From Hyphomicrobiaceae bacterium (lineage in GTDB: Bacteria > Pseudomonadota > Alphaproteobacteria > Rhizobiales > Hyphomicrobiaceae), in assembly GCA_020638035.1 (NCBI GenBank), contig JACKJI010000015.1:1-46426 (forward strand): a stretch of 46,426 nucleotides of DNA. Reading direction: 5' to 3'. Numbering within the stretch: the first letter of the stretch is position 1; each line of letters opens with the position of its first letter. Positions 1 through 7,289 of the stretch are shown one piece after another. The notes under the pieces were generated by a model, which was not told where the DNA came from, ran no database searches, and worked only from the letters and a program-made list of their open reading frames with translations. The position numbers and the translations under genes are program-made.

Positions 1-870
1 AGCATTGGCGACGCCTGACGCAGCGACGTCCGGCACTTCCACGGGCGCAACTGGCTGGCGGCCGGTAGAGGCGGTCGTGATGGGGGCGCCCATTTTTGCA
101 GGGTGAGAAAGTTCGGCGGACCGGCGCTCGCGCTCGGACCTCAAGCTGGCGAGTCTGTCGAAGAGTCCTTGTGTGCGCTGGCGGAGAACCGCTCGCGCGC
201 GTGCCTGCCGCGCTTCCATGTCGGCCTTTGCTGCCACTTCGGCAGCAGCGCGCGCGCGCGCCTCCTCGCGGGCACGCCGTGCCGCACGCAGACGTTCGGC
301 GAGGTTTCTCGTCTCTTGCTCACGCGCTCGGGCCAATCGCTCGGCCTCGGCGCGCGCGCGCGCCTCCGCTTCGGCCCGTGCGTTGTCAGCTTCACGAGCA
401 CGTTCAGCCTCTGCCTCGATTGCGCGGCGCTGTGCGGCGGCTTCGGCTTCCGCCTGACGTGTCCGTTCCTCTGTCTGCCGGGCGCGTGCCTCGGCGGCAG
501 CGCGCTCGCGCGCCGCGTCCTGCTCGCGGTCCATATCCGCCTTCAAACGGGCCTCCGCCTCGGCACGGGCGCGGGCCAGCATCTCTTCCTCATAGGCACG
601 CTGCTGCTCCACGGCTTGGCGCTCTGCCTCTGCTTTTGCCGCGTCAACGGGCCGTGGTTTATCGCTGGTGCTGGGCTTGCCCTGGCGGGCAAAGCGTTCG
701 GCCAGTTCATGTGCGGGATTGCGCGGATCGTCAGCGGCCGCGGATGTTGCAAGTGAGAAAACGGTCATCACGCCCAACGCGCTAGCGCATGCGATGAGAC
801 GTGCGTGAGAGTTTCGTGCCCGCAACATCGGGATGCGCGGATCTTCGGTTGCGCACCGTTTCGCCGTCAT
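1..870 (-). CDS. Secreted Ala/Glu/Arg-rich coiled-coil protein, C-terminus outside window
   Basis: The frame stays open from an ATG at 868-870 to the window edge, giving the first 290 residues. A GGAGG sits 7 bases before the ATG. Residues 17-40 form a Sec-type signal (hydrophobic stretch LGVMTVFSLATSAAA, then DDPRNP), with a likely cut after AAA. Residues about 75-225 are almost entirely A, E, R, Q and K in EAEARAR-type heptad-like runs with no Pro or Gly, which predicts a long helix or coiled coil. A more ordinary Pro/Val/Thr-rich tail begins near residue 250. The product should be periplasmic or tethered to the envelope, but I recognise no family. Codon use in the Ala/Arg runs creates alternating CG tracts (about 251-262 and 350-362). 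A second in-frame ATG at codon 15 would also leave a normal signal peptide. The missing C-terminus could carry an OmpA-like or peptidoglycan-binding domain; that is only a guess. Confidence 0.75.
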   Translation of the reverse strand, partial: MTAKRCATEDPRIPMLRARNSHARLIACASALGVMTVFSLATSAAADDPRNPAHELAERFARQGKPSTSDKPRPVDAAKAEAERQAVEQQRAYEEEMLARARAEAEARLKADMDREQDAARERAAAEARARQTEERTRQAEAEAAAQRRAIEAEAERAREADNARAEAEARARAEAERLARAREQETRNLAERLRAARRAREEARARAAAEVAAKADMEARQARARAVLRQRTQGLFDRLASLRSERERRSAELSHPAKMGAPITTASTGRQPVAPVEVPDVAASGVANA

Positions 871-1163
871 GTCTCGCCTCCATCCCCAGTGATCGCACCG
901 GCACCGTTCGGCCTAGTGTGCAGGCAATCACGCTGAAACATTCGAACACAATTCCGGCAACAAAGCGGACTTGAGTTGAACGGCGGCTGAACGATGGCGA
1001 ATGGACTTGGCCTGAGGCGACAACGGTGGTGCGCCGCTGCTCTTGCATCTCATCCAACGAGACGAGGTGCATGCGCATCGACAATCGCAGCGAGAATCGC
1101 GATGCCAAGTGCCGTCACGATGGATCGATGCGAGTAGAGACAACACGCTGTGCTGCGCGTCGA

Positions 1164-2078
1164 TCAGCTCCGCTCAGCGGCGAGGATTGCCGCAAGTCCT
1201 TCCCGATACGTTGGGTTGCGCAGCTCGATCCCAAGGTCCCGTTTCATCAGATCATTTCGCACCTGCTTGTTCTCGCCATAGAACGAGCGCGCCATCGGCG
1301 ACAGGTCGGCATCCTCAAAGGCGACTGCGGGCGGTAAGGGCAGTCCAAGAAGCTCGGCCGCGTGGGCGATCACGTCCTGCGGCGGCGCAGGCAGGTCATC
1401 GGTGATATTCAACACAGGCGCGCTGCCGCGGCCTGACATGGATGCAAGAAGGGCGGTGGCGATGTCGTCGACGTGGATGCGGTTGAAGCGTTGGCCCGGC
1501 TTGATAATGCGGCGGGCGCGGCCGCTGCGAACATTGTCGATGGCGCTGCGGCCCGGTCCATAGATCCCGGCCAATCGGAAGATTACGACGCGCTTGCCCG
1601 AATTGGAGCCGAGCCGTTCCCAGTCCTCCTCGGCGGCGCGCCGCAACTGGGAGCGTCGCGACGCCGGCGCTGCGGGCGTTGCCTCGTCGACCCAGCCGCC
1701 ATGATGCTCCCCGTAGACACCTACCGTGGAGAGATAGCCGATCCATCGCAGGTGCACAGCATTGGCGAACACGTCGTGATAGTGCGCCAGCACTGGATCA
1801 CCCTCGGGTCCGGGAGGAGCCGAGACGAGGATGTGGGTTGCCTCTGCCAAGGTCTCGGCGATGCCCGGAGTGCAACTGGAGCCGTCGAAGATGTAGGCAT
1901 CGACACCCGTGGCGTGCCAGCGCTCTGCGGCGCTTTTTTCGCGCACTGTCCCGGCAATCCGCCAGTGCGCGGTGTCGAGCCGGCGGATCAGATGGCGTGC
2001 GGTAAAGCCGAGGCCGAAGCAGAACAGACATCCATTCCGCCCGGTCGAAGTGCCAGCAGTCGTAGCGGGTGTAGTCAT
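1164..2078 (-). CDS. Atypical SDR / NAD-dependent epimerase-like protein (YeeZ type)
   Basis: A 304-residue Rossmann-fold protein. The N-terminal nucleotide loop reads GLGFTARHL after a short beta strand. A helix and the strand THILVSAPPG follow, then a YLSTVGVYGEHHG segment that matches the catalytic Ser/Tyr region of extended SDR proteins. The downstream segments FRLAGIYGPGR and RIHVDDIATALL are typical of NAD-dependent epimerase/dehydratase relatives. The closest family I recognise is the SDR5/YeeZ group, whose substrate is generally unknown. It lies directly downstream of queG on the same strand. An ATG at 2121-2123 overlapping the queG stop is also in frame but adds an acidic 15-residue leader (DDDNVGDDDK) unlike a Rossmann start. 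The ATG at 2076-2078, with AAGG about 11 bases upstream, is preferred. The fold is confident, the reaction is not. Confidence 0.82.
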   Translation of the reverse strand: MTTPATTAGTSTGRNGCLFCFGLGFTARHLIRRLDTAHWRIAGTVREKSAAERWHATGVDAYIFDGSSCTPGIAETLAEATHILVSAPPGPEGDPVLAHYHDVFANAVHLRWIGYLSTVGVYGEHHGGWVDEATPAAPASRRSQLRRAAEEDWERLGSNSGKRVVIFRLAGIYGPGRSAIDNVRSGRARRIIKPGQRFNRIHVDDIATALLASMSGRGSAPVLNITDDLPAPPQDVIAHAAELLGLPLPPAVAFEDADLSPMARSFYGENKQVRNDLMKRDLGIELRNPTYREGLAAILAAERS

Positions 2079-2115
2079 GTCTGTGATGACCTTGTCGTCG
2101 TCGCCCACGTTATCA

Positions 2116-3297
2116 TCATCCAATCGCCGATTTGGAGTCGCTCAAACCCTGTGCACACGTGAGTTCGAAGTCCCATTCCGCGCGCACCTGCGCGTCCGTC
2201 TCGTATCTTGCTTGCGTGTTTGCCTCCGCGCGCAGGGTATCGGCCGGTGCGACACGTGCTAGCGCCCACACAGCCATCGCACGCACGAGCGGTGAAGCAT
2301 CAGTCAGGCATTGCGCGATCAGGGACGTCAAGGCCGGATCGCGCGTGTTGCCTGCCGCAATGAGGACGTTGCGCATGAAGCGGTCGCGGCCGGTGCGCTT
2401 GATCGGCGTGCCGGCGAAGCGCGTGCGGAACGCAGCGTCGTCGAGCGTGAGCAGCTCGGCGAGCGGTGGATTGTCGGTTTCGGGACGAGCACCAAAGCGG
2501 GCCTCCCGTGAGGCGACAGCAAACTTGTTCCATGGGCAGACGGCAAGGCAGTCGTCGCAGCCGAACACGCGATTGCCGATGGGCTCTCTGAACTCGCGCG
2601 GAATATGGCCTTGGTGTTCGATGGTGAGGTAAGCAATGCAACGGCGTGCATCGAGCGTGTAGGGCGCCGGGAAGGCGCGGGTCGGGCAGATGTCGAGGCA
2701 TCGCGTGCAGCTGCCGCAGTGGTCGCCGCGGCTGCGGGTCTCGGGTAGCAGCGCTGTGGTGAGGATAGCGCCCAGAAACAGCCACGAGCCGTGCGTGCGA
2801 GAGACGAGGTTGGTATGCTTGCCCTGCCAACCGATACCAGCGGCGGCGGCGAGCGGCTTTTCCATCAACGGCGCGGTGTCGACGAACACCTTCACGTCTG
2901 CATCGGTTTCCGCAGCGATGCGGCGAGCGAGCTGTTTGAGGCGGGACTTGAGAATGTCGTGATAGTCCTTGCCGCGCGCATAGACGGAGAGCGCGGCGCG
3001 ATGCGGTTCGTGAAGAATTGCCAGCGGATCCGCTTCGGGAGCATAGCTCGCCGCAGCCACGATGATGCTACGCGTCTCGGGCCACAGCGTCCCTGGGTCG
3101 CGCCTGCGTTCACGATGCAATTCCATCCAGGCCATATCGCCATGGTGGCCGGCGGCGATGTACCGGTCGAGGGCTGACGGTGCATCGTAGGGCAGGGCTC
3201 TGAACGCTTCGGGCGTTGTGATGCCCACGGCATCGAAGCCAAGTTCGTCCGCCCAACGCACAAGACGTTCAGCGATGAAGCCGGCCTGTGCGCTCAT
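2116..3297 (-). CDS. queG: Epoxyqueuosine reductase QueG
   Basis: QueG catalyses the last step of queuosine synthesis, reducing epoxyqueuosine at position 34 of Tyr/His/Asn/Asp tRNAs with a cobalamin cofactor and two 4Fe-4S clusters. Both ferredoxin-like clusters are visible: CGSCTRCLDICPTRAF and, 40 residues on, CDDCLAVCPWNKF. Upstream are the family segments GDMAWM, YAPEADPL, GKDYHDILK, FVDTAPLMEK and GIGWQGKHTNL, part of the cofactor domain. The C-terminal ~90 residues (ALTSLIAQCLTDASPLVRAM...) look like HEAT-type helices, which some QueG proteins carry. The start chosen, ATG at 3295-3297, avoids overlap with the upstream gene; an in-frame ATG at 3340-3342 would add 15 residues and overlap the GST stop by 20 bases. 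The neighbours (SDR, GST) are co-directional and tightly packed, so co-transcription is likely. No other queuosine gene is in the window. Confidence 0.95.
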   Translation of the reverse strand: MSAQAGFIAERLVRWADELGFDAVGITTPEAFRALPYDAPSALDRYIAAGHHGDMAWMELHRERRRDPGTLWPETRSIIVAAASYAPEADPLAILHEPHRAALSVYARGKDYHDILKSRLKQLARRIAAETDADVKVFVDTAPLMEKPLAAAAGIGWQGKHTNLVSRTHGSWLFLGAILTTALLPETRSRGDHCGSCTRCLDICPTRAFPAPYTLDARRCIAYLTIEHQGHIPREFREPIGNRVFGCDDCLAVCPWNKFAVASREARFGARPETDNPPLAELLTLDDAAFRTRFAGTPIKRTGRDRFMRNVLIAAGNTRDPALTSLIAQCLTDASPLVRAMAVWALARVAPADTLRAEANTQARYETDAQVRAEWDFELTCAQGLSDSKSAIG

Positions 3298-3322
3298 GGC
3301 CGCATGTCCAGCGCGCGCGTGG

Positions 3323-4018
3323 TCAGAAGTCGAGGTCGGCATAGTGACGTGGCGCCGCGACGCCGGAGATGCGATCGGCGAGTAGCGGACGGAACGCTGG
3401 ACGTGACTTCATCCGCATGTACCAGATCCGCGCCGGCTCGTAGTCGTCCCAAGGAACTTCACCCAGGTAGTCGAGGCAGGATAGATGTGCTGCCGCGGCG
3501 ATGTCGGCGAAACTCATCTCATCGCCGGCCAGCCAGCTCCGTTGATCCGCCAAATAGGCAATATAACTCATATGATAGCGCACATTGGCACGGATCGCCC
3601 GCAGGATGGCGGCATCCGGGGCACCATCGGCGCTCTGACGATAGGCGCGGTAGACGCGCTCCTCCAGAATCTCCCTCGTCACTTCGCGGTTGAGCTTGCC
3701 GTGAAACCAGTCGACGAGCCGGCGGGCTTCGGCACGATCGGTACGGCTGCCGGGAAAGATCGGCAGCGGATATCGGTCGCGGGCGGCGACAGGCTGGTCC
3801 TCTGCGAGGTATTCGGAGATGGCGTAGCTGCCACATAGCACTGTGCCGCCCTGCAATTGCAGAACTGGCAGTTCTCCGGCGGGGTTCATGGCCAAGAGCT
3901 CTTGGCGGTACTCCCACGGGCGTTCCTCGGTGAAAGAGAAGCCAATGCCCAGTTCGGTCAGCAGAATGCGGATCGAACGCGAATGCGGGCAGAGCCTGAA
4001 GTGCGTCAGCTTGTGCAT
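3323..4018 (-). CDS. Glutathione S-transferase family protein
   Basis: A 231-residue, two-domain GST. The thioredoxin-like N-terminal half begins KLTHFRLCPHSRSIRILL. The segment around residue 40-55 (MNPAGELPVLQL) contains the conserved cis-Pro before V/L, and GSYAISEYL is the usual SNAIL-type glutathione gamma-Glu contact. The all-helical C-terminal half contains FADIAAAAHLSCLDYLG, the N-capping box/hydrophobic staple region. Which nucleophile is used (the Cys-Pro-His-Ser motif suggests Cys or Ser) cannot be settled by reading. The frame can be extended upstream by 40 codons, but that part is Arg/Pro/Ser-rich and unlike any GST, so the ATG at 4016-4018 is preferred. It is first in a compact minus-strand set with queG and the SDR gene. 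The substrate is unknown. Confidence 0.88.
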   Translation of the reverse strand: MHKLTHFRLCPHSRSIRILLTELGIGFSFTEERPWEYRQELLAMNPAGELPVLQLQGGTVLCGSYAISEYLAEDQPVAARDRYPLPIFPGSRTDRAEARRLVDWFHGKLNREVTREILEERVYRAYRQSADGAPDAAILRAIRANVRYHMSYIAYLADQRSWLAGDEMSFADIAAAAHLSCLDYLGEVPWDDYEPARIWYMRMKSRPAFRPLLADRISGVAAPRHYADLDF

Positions 4019-4590
4019 GGCTGTCGGCTTGGTGTTGAAGAATTTTCCGAAAGTGCGTTGGTGCAACGGGGGCGGGCGGGAGGGTGAGCGCCGCGAGGTT
4101 TCTCCTTCTCGATCAACGACTGTGGACCTGTACGGCAACCATTTTGGTTCACGGCATCAGCCACACATGCCTCACATCAGACTTGTCCTCGAACTCTAAC
4201 CGCACCATCGACGAAACCGCATTCGGTTCGATGTCAGAGCATTGTGGCATCAGATCATGTTCAGCCGAAGTGCCTAGGGTCCGGACCCTAGCGGTTCAGC
4301 GTGAAAATCATGCTCCAGACAAATGGATAGATCGCGGCAGCGACTCCGTGAAAAGTGGATGCGCTCTAGCTCGGCCGGAGGCGCGGCTTCGTCAAGCCTC
4401 ACTCTGAGCCTAACACGCGGCAGCGTTTGGATGCGGCAAATGGATCGTCATCTCCCGTTATCACGTGCGCGATATAGTGCGGCCGTTTTTGGGGGACAGT
4501 AATGGGATTGGCACGCGGGGGGCGTTGGCTGAGGTCACAGCCTGCACCCGTCGTTCGCCCGGCGCAGCGAACGGGAAAGGCGAATAGAAT
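4019..4590. other. 572-base divergent intergenic region
   Basis: It lies between the GST gene (minus) and uppP (plus), so both promoters should be here. No open frame has family signals or convincing codon use. It contains an 18-base perfect palindrome (listed separately). Around it lie short phrases such as ATCATGTTCAGCC, GTTCAGCGTG and AATCATGCTCCAGA that resemble dispersed intergenic repeats common in Rhizobiales. That resemblance is from memory and only suggestive. The uppP ribosome site (GGGAAAGGCG) lies just before 4591. Confidence 0.5.
4274..4291. repeat. 18-base perfect palindrome CTAGGGTCCGGACCCTAG
   Basis: The two 9-base halves, CTAGGGTCC and GGACCCTAG, are exact reverse complements with no spacer. 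It sits in the middle of the GST-uppP intergenic region, about 300 bases before uppP. With no loop and no T tract it is not a terminator. It could be a dimeric regulator operator or the core of a dispersed intergenic repeat, which the flanking sequence hints at. Function unknown. Confidence 0.6.
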
Positions 4591-5409
4591 ATGCCCGTCT
4601 GGCAAGTCATTCTGCTCGGTCTGCTGGAAGGGCTGACGGAATTCATACCGGTTTCCTCTACGGGACACGTTCTGCTGGCAGGGCATTTCCTGGGTTTCGA
4701 GTCGCCCGGCAAGACATTCGAGGTGTTGATCCAACTTGGCGCCATCCTGGCAATTCTATCGGTCTACGCCGCACGGTTGCTCGAGATGGTGTTGAAGCTG
4801 CCGCATGACCGACGAACGCAGCGTTTCGTCGCTGGAGTACTGATCGCGTTTCTGCCTGCGGCTGTCATCGGTGCCGCCGGGCACCACTTCATCAAGAGTG
4901 TGCTGTTCGCCACGCCGATGCTCATTTGTGTCATGCTGATCATCGGTGGCGTCATATTGCTTGTGGTTGACCGGTTGCCGCTGCAGCCCGTCTATCACGA
5001 AGCGATGGATTTCCCGCCCGCACTCGCCTTCAAGATTGGGCTCTTCCAATGCCTGGCGATGATTCCCGGCGTTTCTCGTTCGGGCTCGACGATCGTCGGC
5101 GCGATGTTGCTCGGCGCGGACAAGCGGTCGGCTGCGGAGTTCTCGTTCTTCCTGGCCATGCCGACCATGGCCGGTGCATTTGCCTTCGACCTCTACAAGA
5201 ACTGGTCGATTATTCAGCACGACGATGTCACCAGCATCGCTCTGGGGTTCGTCACAGCTTTTATCAGCGGCGTGTTCGTCGTGCGCTACTTGCTCGCATT
5301 CGTCAGCCGCCACGGCTATGCGCTGTTTGGCTGGTGGCGCATCGTTGTCGGAGGGCTTGCCTTGGTGGCCCTATTGGCGCTGGGCCATGCTCCCGTGTCG
5401 GCCGGCTGA
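4591..5409 (+). CDS. uppP: Undecaprenyl-diphosphatase UppP (BacA)
   Basis: A 272-residue integral inner-membrane phosphatase that converts undecaprenyl diphosphate to the monophosphate, recycling the lipid carrier for peptidoglycan and other envelope polymers; overexpression gives bacitracin resistance in this family. Both signature motifs are intact: EGLTEFIPVSSTGH at residues 13-26 (E/Q-rich motif) and the PGVSRSGSTI motif near residue 160. About seven or eight hydrophobic helices fill the rest. The length is normal. A GGGAAAGGCG ribosome site 8 bases before the ATG supports the start. It stands alone on the plus strand, divergent from GST and convergent with ptsN, so it is probably monocistronic. 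Confidence 0.97.
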   Translation: MPVWQVILLGLLEGLTEFIPVSSTGHVLLAGHFLGFESPGKTFEVLIQLGAILAILSVYAARLLEMVLKLPHDRRTQRFVAGVLIAFLPAAVIGAAGHHFIKSVLFATPMLICVMLIIGGVILLVVDRLPLQPVYHEAMDFPPALAFKIGLFQCLAMIPGVSRSGSTIVGAMLLGADKRSAAEFSFFLAMPTMAGAFAFDLYKNWSIIQHDDVTSIALGFVTAFISGVFVVRYLLAFVSRHGYALFGWWRIVVGGLALVALLALGHAPVSAG

Positions 5410-5493
5410 AACGCCCCATCGGCTGAAGCAGCCGCGGGCGCCCCGCAAATGCCGATCTTCAATTCAGATCAGGCGCGCATCGGGCCCGCCGCT

Positions 5494-5958
5494 TCAAGCA
5501 GCATGTGAGGTCGCGGGCGAGGTCAAAACCTCGCGCAAGGATTTGGCGTCCGGCGCGGTACGCAGCCGCTCCAGCATCTGAGGATCGCGCACGAGGCGTG
5601 AGATGCGCGCCAGCGCTTTCAAGTGATCGCCCGATGCATGCTCAGGCGCGAGCAGCAGGAAGACGAGATCAACAGGCTCGTTGTCGGGTGACTCGAAGTC
5701 GATTGGAGTCTCGATCCGGGCGAAGACGCAGATGATCGCCTTCAATGAGCGGAATTTGACGTGCGGGATGGCGATGCCGCGGCCGAAGCCGGTCGAACCC
5801 AACCGCTCACGCTGCAACAGAGCATCAAAGATCTCGCGCTGCTCGATGCCGCTGATTTCAGCGGCACGCTGGGCGAGTTCTTGAAGCGCTTGCTTCTTGC
5901 TCTTGGCCTTCAGTGAGGCAATGACCCCGTCGGGCGCCAGGAGATCACCAAGATCCAT
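5494..5958 (-). CDS. ptsN: Nitrogen-PTS phosphocarrier EIIA(Ntr), PtsN
   Basis: A 154-residue EIIA domain of the nitrogen phosphotransferase system. It receives phosphate from EI(Ntr)/NPr and, by its phosphorylation state, controls targets such as K+ transport and sigma-54-linked functions rather than carrying sugar. The active-site His lies in GRGIAIPHVKF, the standard G-x-A-I-P-H motif. The N-terminal MDLGDLLAPDGVIASLKAKSKKQAL is typical of PtsN. The frame can be extended upstream by 45 codons, but the ATG at 5956-5958 matches the family start and is preceded by a purine-rich AAGAAGGTGGG. Its position downstream of hpf and rpoN is the classical order in proteobacteria. Convergent with uppP, with 84 bases between the stops. 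Confidence 0.96.
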   Translation of the reverse strand: MDLGDLLAPDGVIASLKAKSKKQALQELAQRAAEISGIEQREIFDALLQRERLGSTGFGRGIAIPHVKFRSLKAIICVFARIETPIDFESPDNEPVDLVFLLLAPEHASGDHLKALARISRLVRDPQMLERLRTAPDAKSLREVLTSPATSHAA

Positions 5959-6346
5959 TTTTATGCATCCCACCTTCTTCGATTCAGCAAAGAGACGGCG
6001 CTCAACTCGCGTGCCGCGCGCCACCGTATTTGTGAATCTGTCGGCTTCTTGCCCTCTTGTTTCCAACCCGCAATCCAATCGGGTTGTGCGCACTAGCCGG
6101 CCGTCAAACGGACAGTCGGCATATCGGCCTGGCCATCCATGCCGCGATCAACCCTGCGCGACACGGCAGCCCGGTCTTAACAGACGTAACCAACAATCAC
6201 CGCCGGGCTGGCTCTCCTCGCCCGGCGTGCTGTGGGATCGGCGCACCCCGTCGTGTGCGTCCGATCCAAGCGGATGTAAACTCAAGAAACATGCCAAACT
6301 TGCGGCAATTTGTCGGGCACCCGCCCGCTTTTCCTTCGGGTCCGTA
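5959..6346. other. 388-base gap between hpf and ptsN
   Basis: No gene is supported here. Reading in the direction of hpf, an 8-base perfect stem (6201-6208 with 6220-6227) follows about 120 bases after the hpf stop. The remainder should carry a ptsN promoter, suggesting ptsN is not purely read through from hpf. Confidence 0.4.
6201..6227 (-). terminator. GC-rich hairpin downstream of hpf
   Basis: CGCCGGGC pairs perfectly with GCCCGGCG across an 11-base loop. On the minus strand it is followed by a weakly T-rich stretch (GTGATTGTTGG) rather than a clean T tract, so intrinsic termination is possible but not certain. Confidence 0.35.
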
Positions 6347-6955
6347 TCAGCCTGCACCCGCGGCCAGCTCGGCCGCCTGCCCTGCAGGATCGATCCATCC
6401 GATGTTTCCGTCGCGGCGTCTATACACCACATTCAGGCCGCCGTGTGCAGCATTTCTGAAGACGAGGAACTGATTTTCAGACAAATCCAGCTGCATGACG
6501 GCGGCGCTGACCGTCAATTCGCGGATTCCACGCTCTGCCTCGGCGATGATCATGGGGTGTTCGGTCGGCCGCTCGGGATCGTCCTCTTCCTCGGCGATCT
6601 TGACCGTATAGTCGCGTGCCGGCGGGAGTTCCGTGCCGAAAACCTCTTGATCGCGGCCGTTATGATGGTTTTTCAGGCGGCGCTTGTAGCGGCGGATCCG
6701 CTTTTCCAGGCGCTCGATCGCCGAATCGGCGCTGATGTAGGCGTCCGTCCCTTCGCCATGCGCCTCGACCTGCAGGCCGGTCCGCAACCGGATCGAGCAG
6801 TTCGTGCGGAATCCGATCTTGTCCTTCTCCAGGCGAACATGACCTGAGATTTCGGGGCCGATGTACTTTTCGAGAACTGTGGAAATCTTGTCGAGAATAT
6901 AGGTCTTGTAAGCTTCGCCTGCGTCAACATTCTTGCCGGTGACTTGGATTGTCAT
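6347..6955 (-). CDS. hpf: Ribosome hibernation promoting factor, long form
   Basis: A 202-residue long HPF. The N-terminal S30AE domain (TIQVTGKNVDAGEAYKTYIL...) binds the 30S decoding channel in stationary phase. Basic residues in EKRIRRYKRRLKNHH end this domain. An acidic linker (AEEEDDPERP) leads to the C-terminal dimerisation domain, with MIIAEAERGIRELTVSAA and NAAHGGLNVVYRRRDGNIGWI, the part that pairs two ribosomes into 100S dimers in organisms with the long form. Complete at both ends. The ATG at 6953-6955 has a nearby AGGTCG. It lies between rpoN and ptsN, its normal location in proteobacteria. Confidence 0.96.
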   Translation of the reverse strand: MTIQVTGKNVDAGEAYKTYILDKISTVLEKYIGPEISGHVRLEKDKIGFRTNCSIRLRTGLQVEAHGEGTDAYISADSAIERLEKRIRRYKRRLKNHHNGRDQEVFGTELPPARDYTVKIAEEEDDPERPTEHPMIIAEAERGIRELTVSAAVMQLDLSENQFLVFRNAAHGGLNVVYRRRDGNIGWIDPAGQAAELAAGAG

Positions 6956-7289
6956 ATTTCGACCTGCGCGTGTGTTATTACATTTCGGATTTGGGGATTT
7001 TTACTTCGTCGAAGATCTCCTAGAGGTTGGAGCTCCGATCCCGGAGGAAGGCGTCCGGGAGACGCAACCTCGGGTCCGATCGAGACTGGCCCGACTCTGA
7101 CGAGGGCTGGAATGTGCACAGCGCGCTCCTGTCGGCTCTGGTCCTGGCCAGCAACCTGGACGCCTGAGGCTGCACGTTTGCATATTGAAGACGGTAGATC
7201 GCGCTGCGGTCCAGTGTCAAATCCTTGCCGTCGAAAAGGTTTTGCAAGGCCGTGCGTAAACTTGGCACCGCGCCCCCTTGTCTAACGCC
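6956..7289. other. 334-base gap between rpoN and hpf
   Basis: No coding potential is supported on either strand. It should hold the hpf promoter and leader. An AT-richer stretch (about 6960-7015) directly upstream of hpf, including AATAACACAC and GTAAAAATCCCC in the hpf direction, is the likeliest promoter region. I see no clear terminator after rpoN. Confidence 0.4.

Noticed and set aside
251..362. CG alternating tracts as a simple-sequence repeat element
   Set aside because: They are explained by Ala/Arg codons in the coiled-coil frame and are short and interrupted, so they are not listed as a separate repeat.
96..785. Several long plus-strand and minus-strand frames over the first 0.9 kb
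   Set aside because: They mirror the CG-rich coiled-coil gene on the minus strand in other frames, are Arg/Ala/Pro-rich and show no family signal; the minus-strand frame from 870 has a signal peptide and ribosome site.
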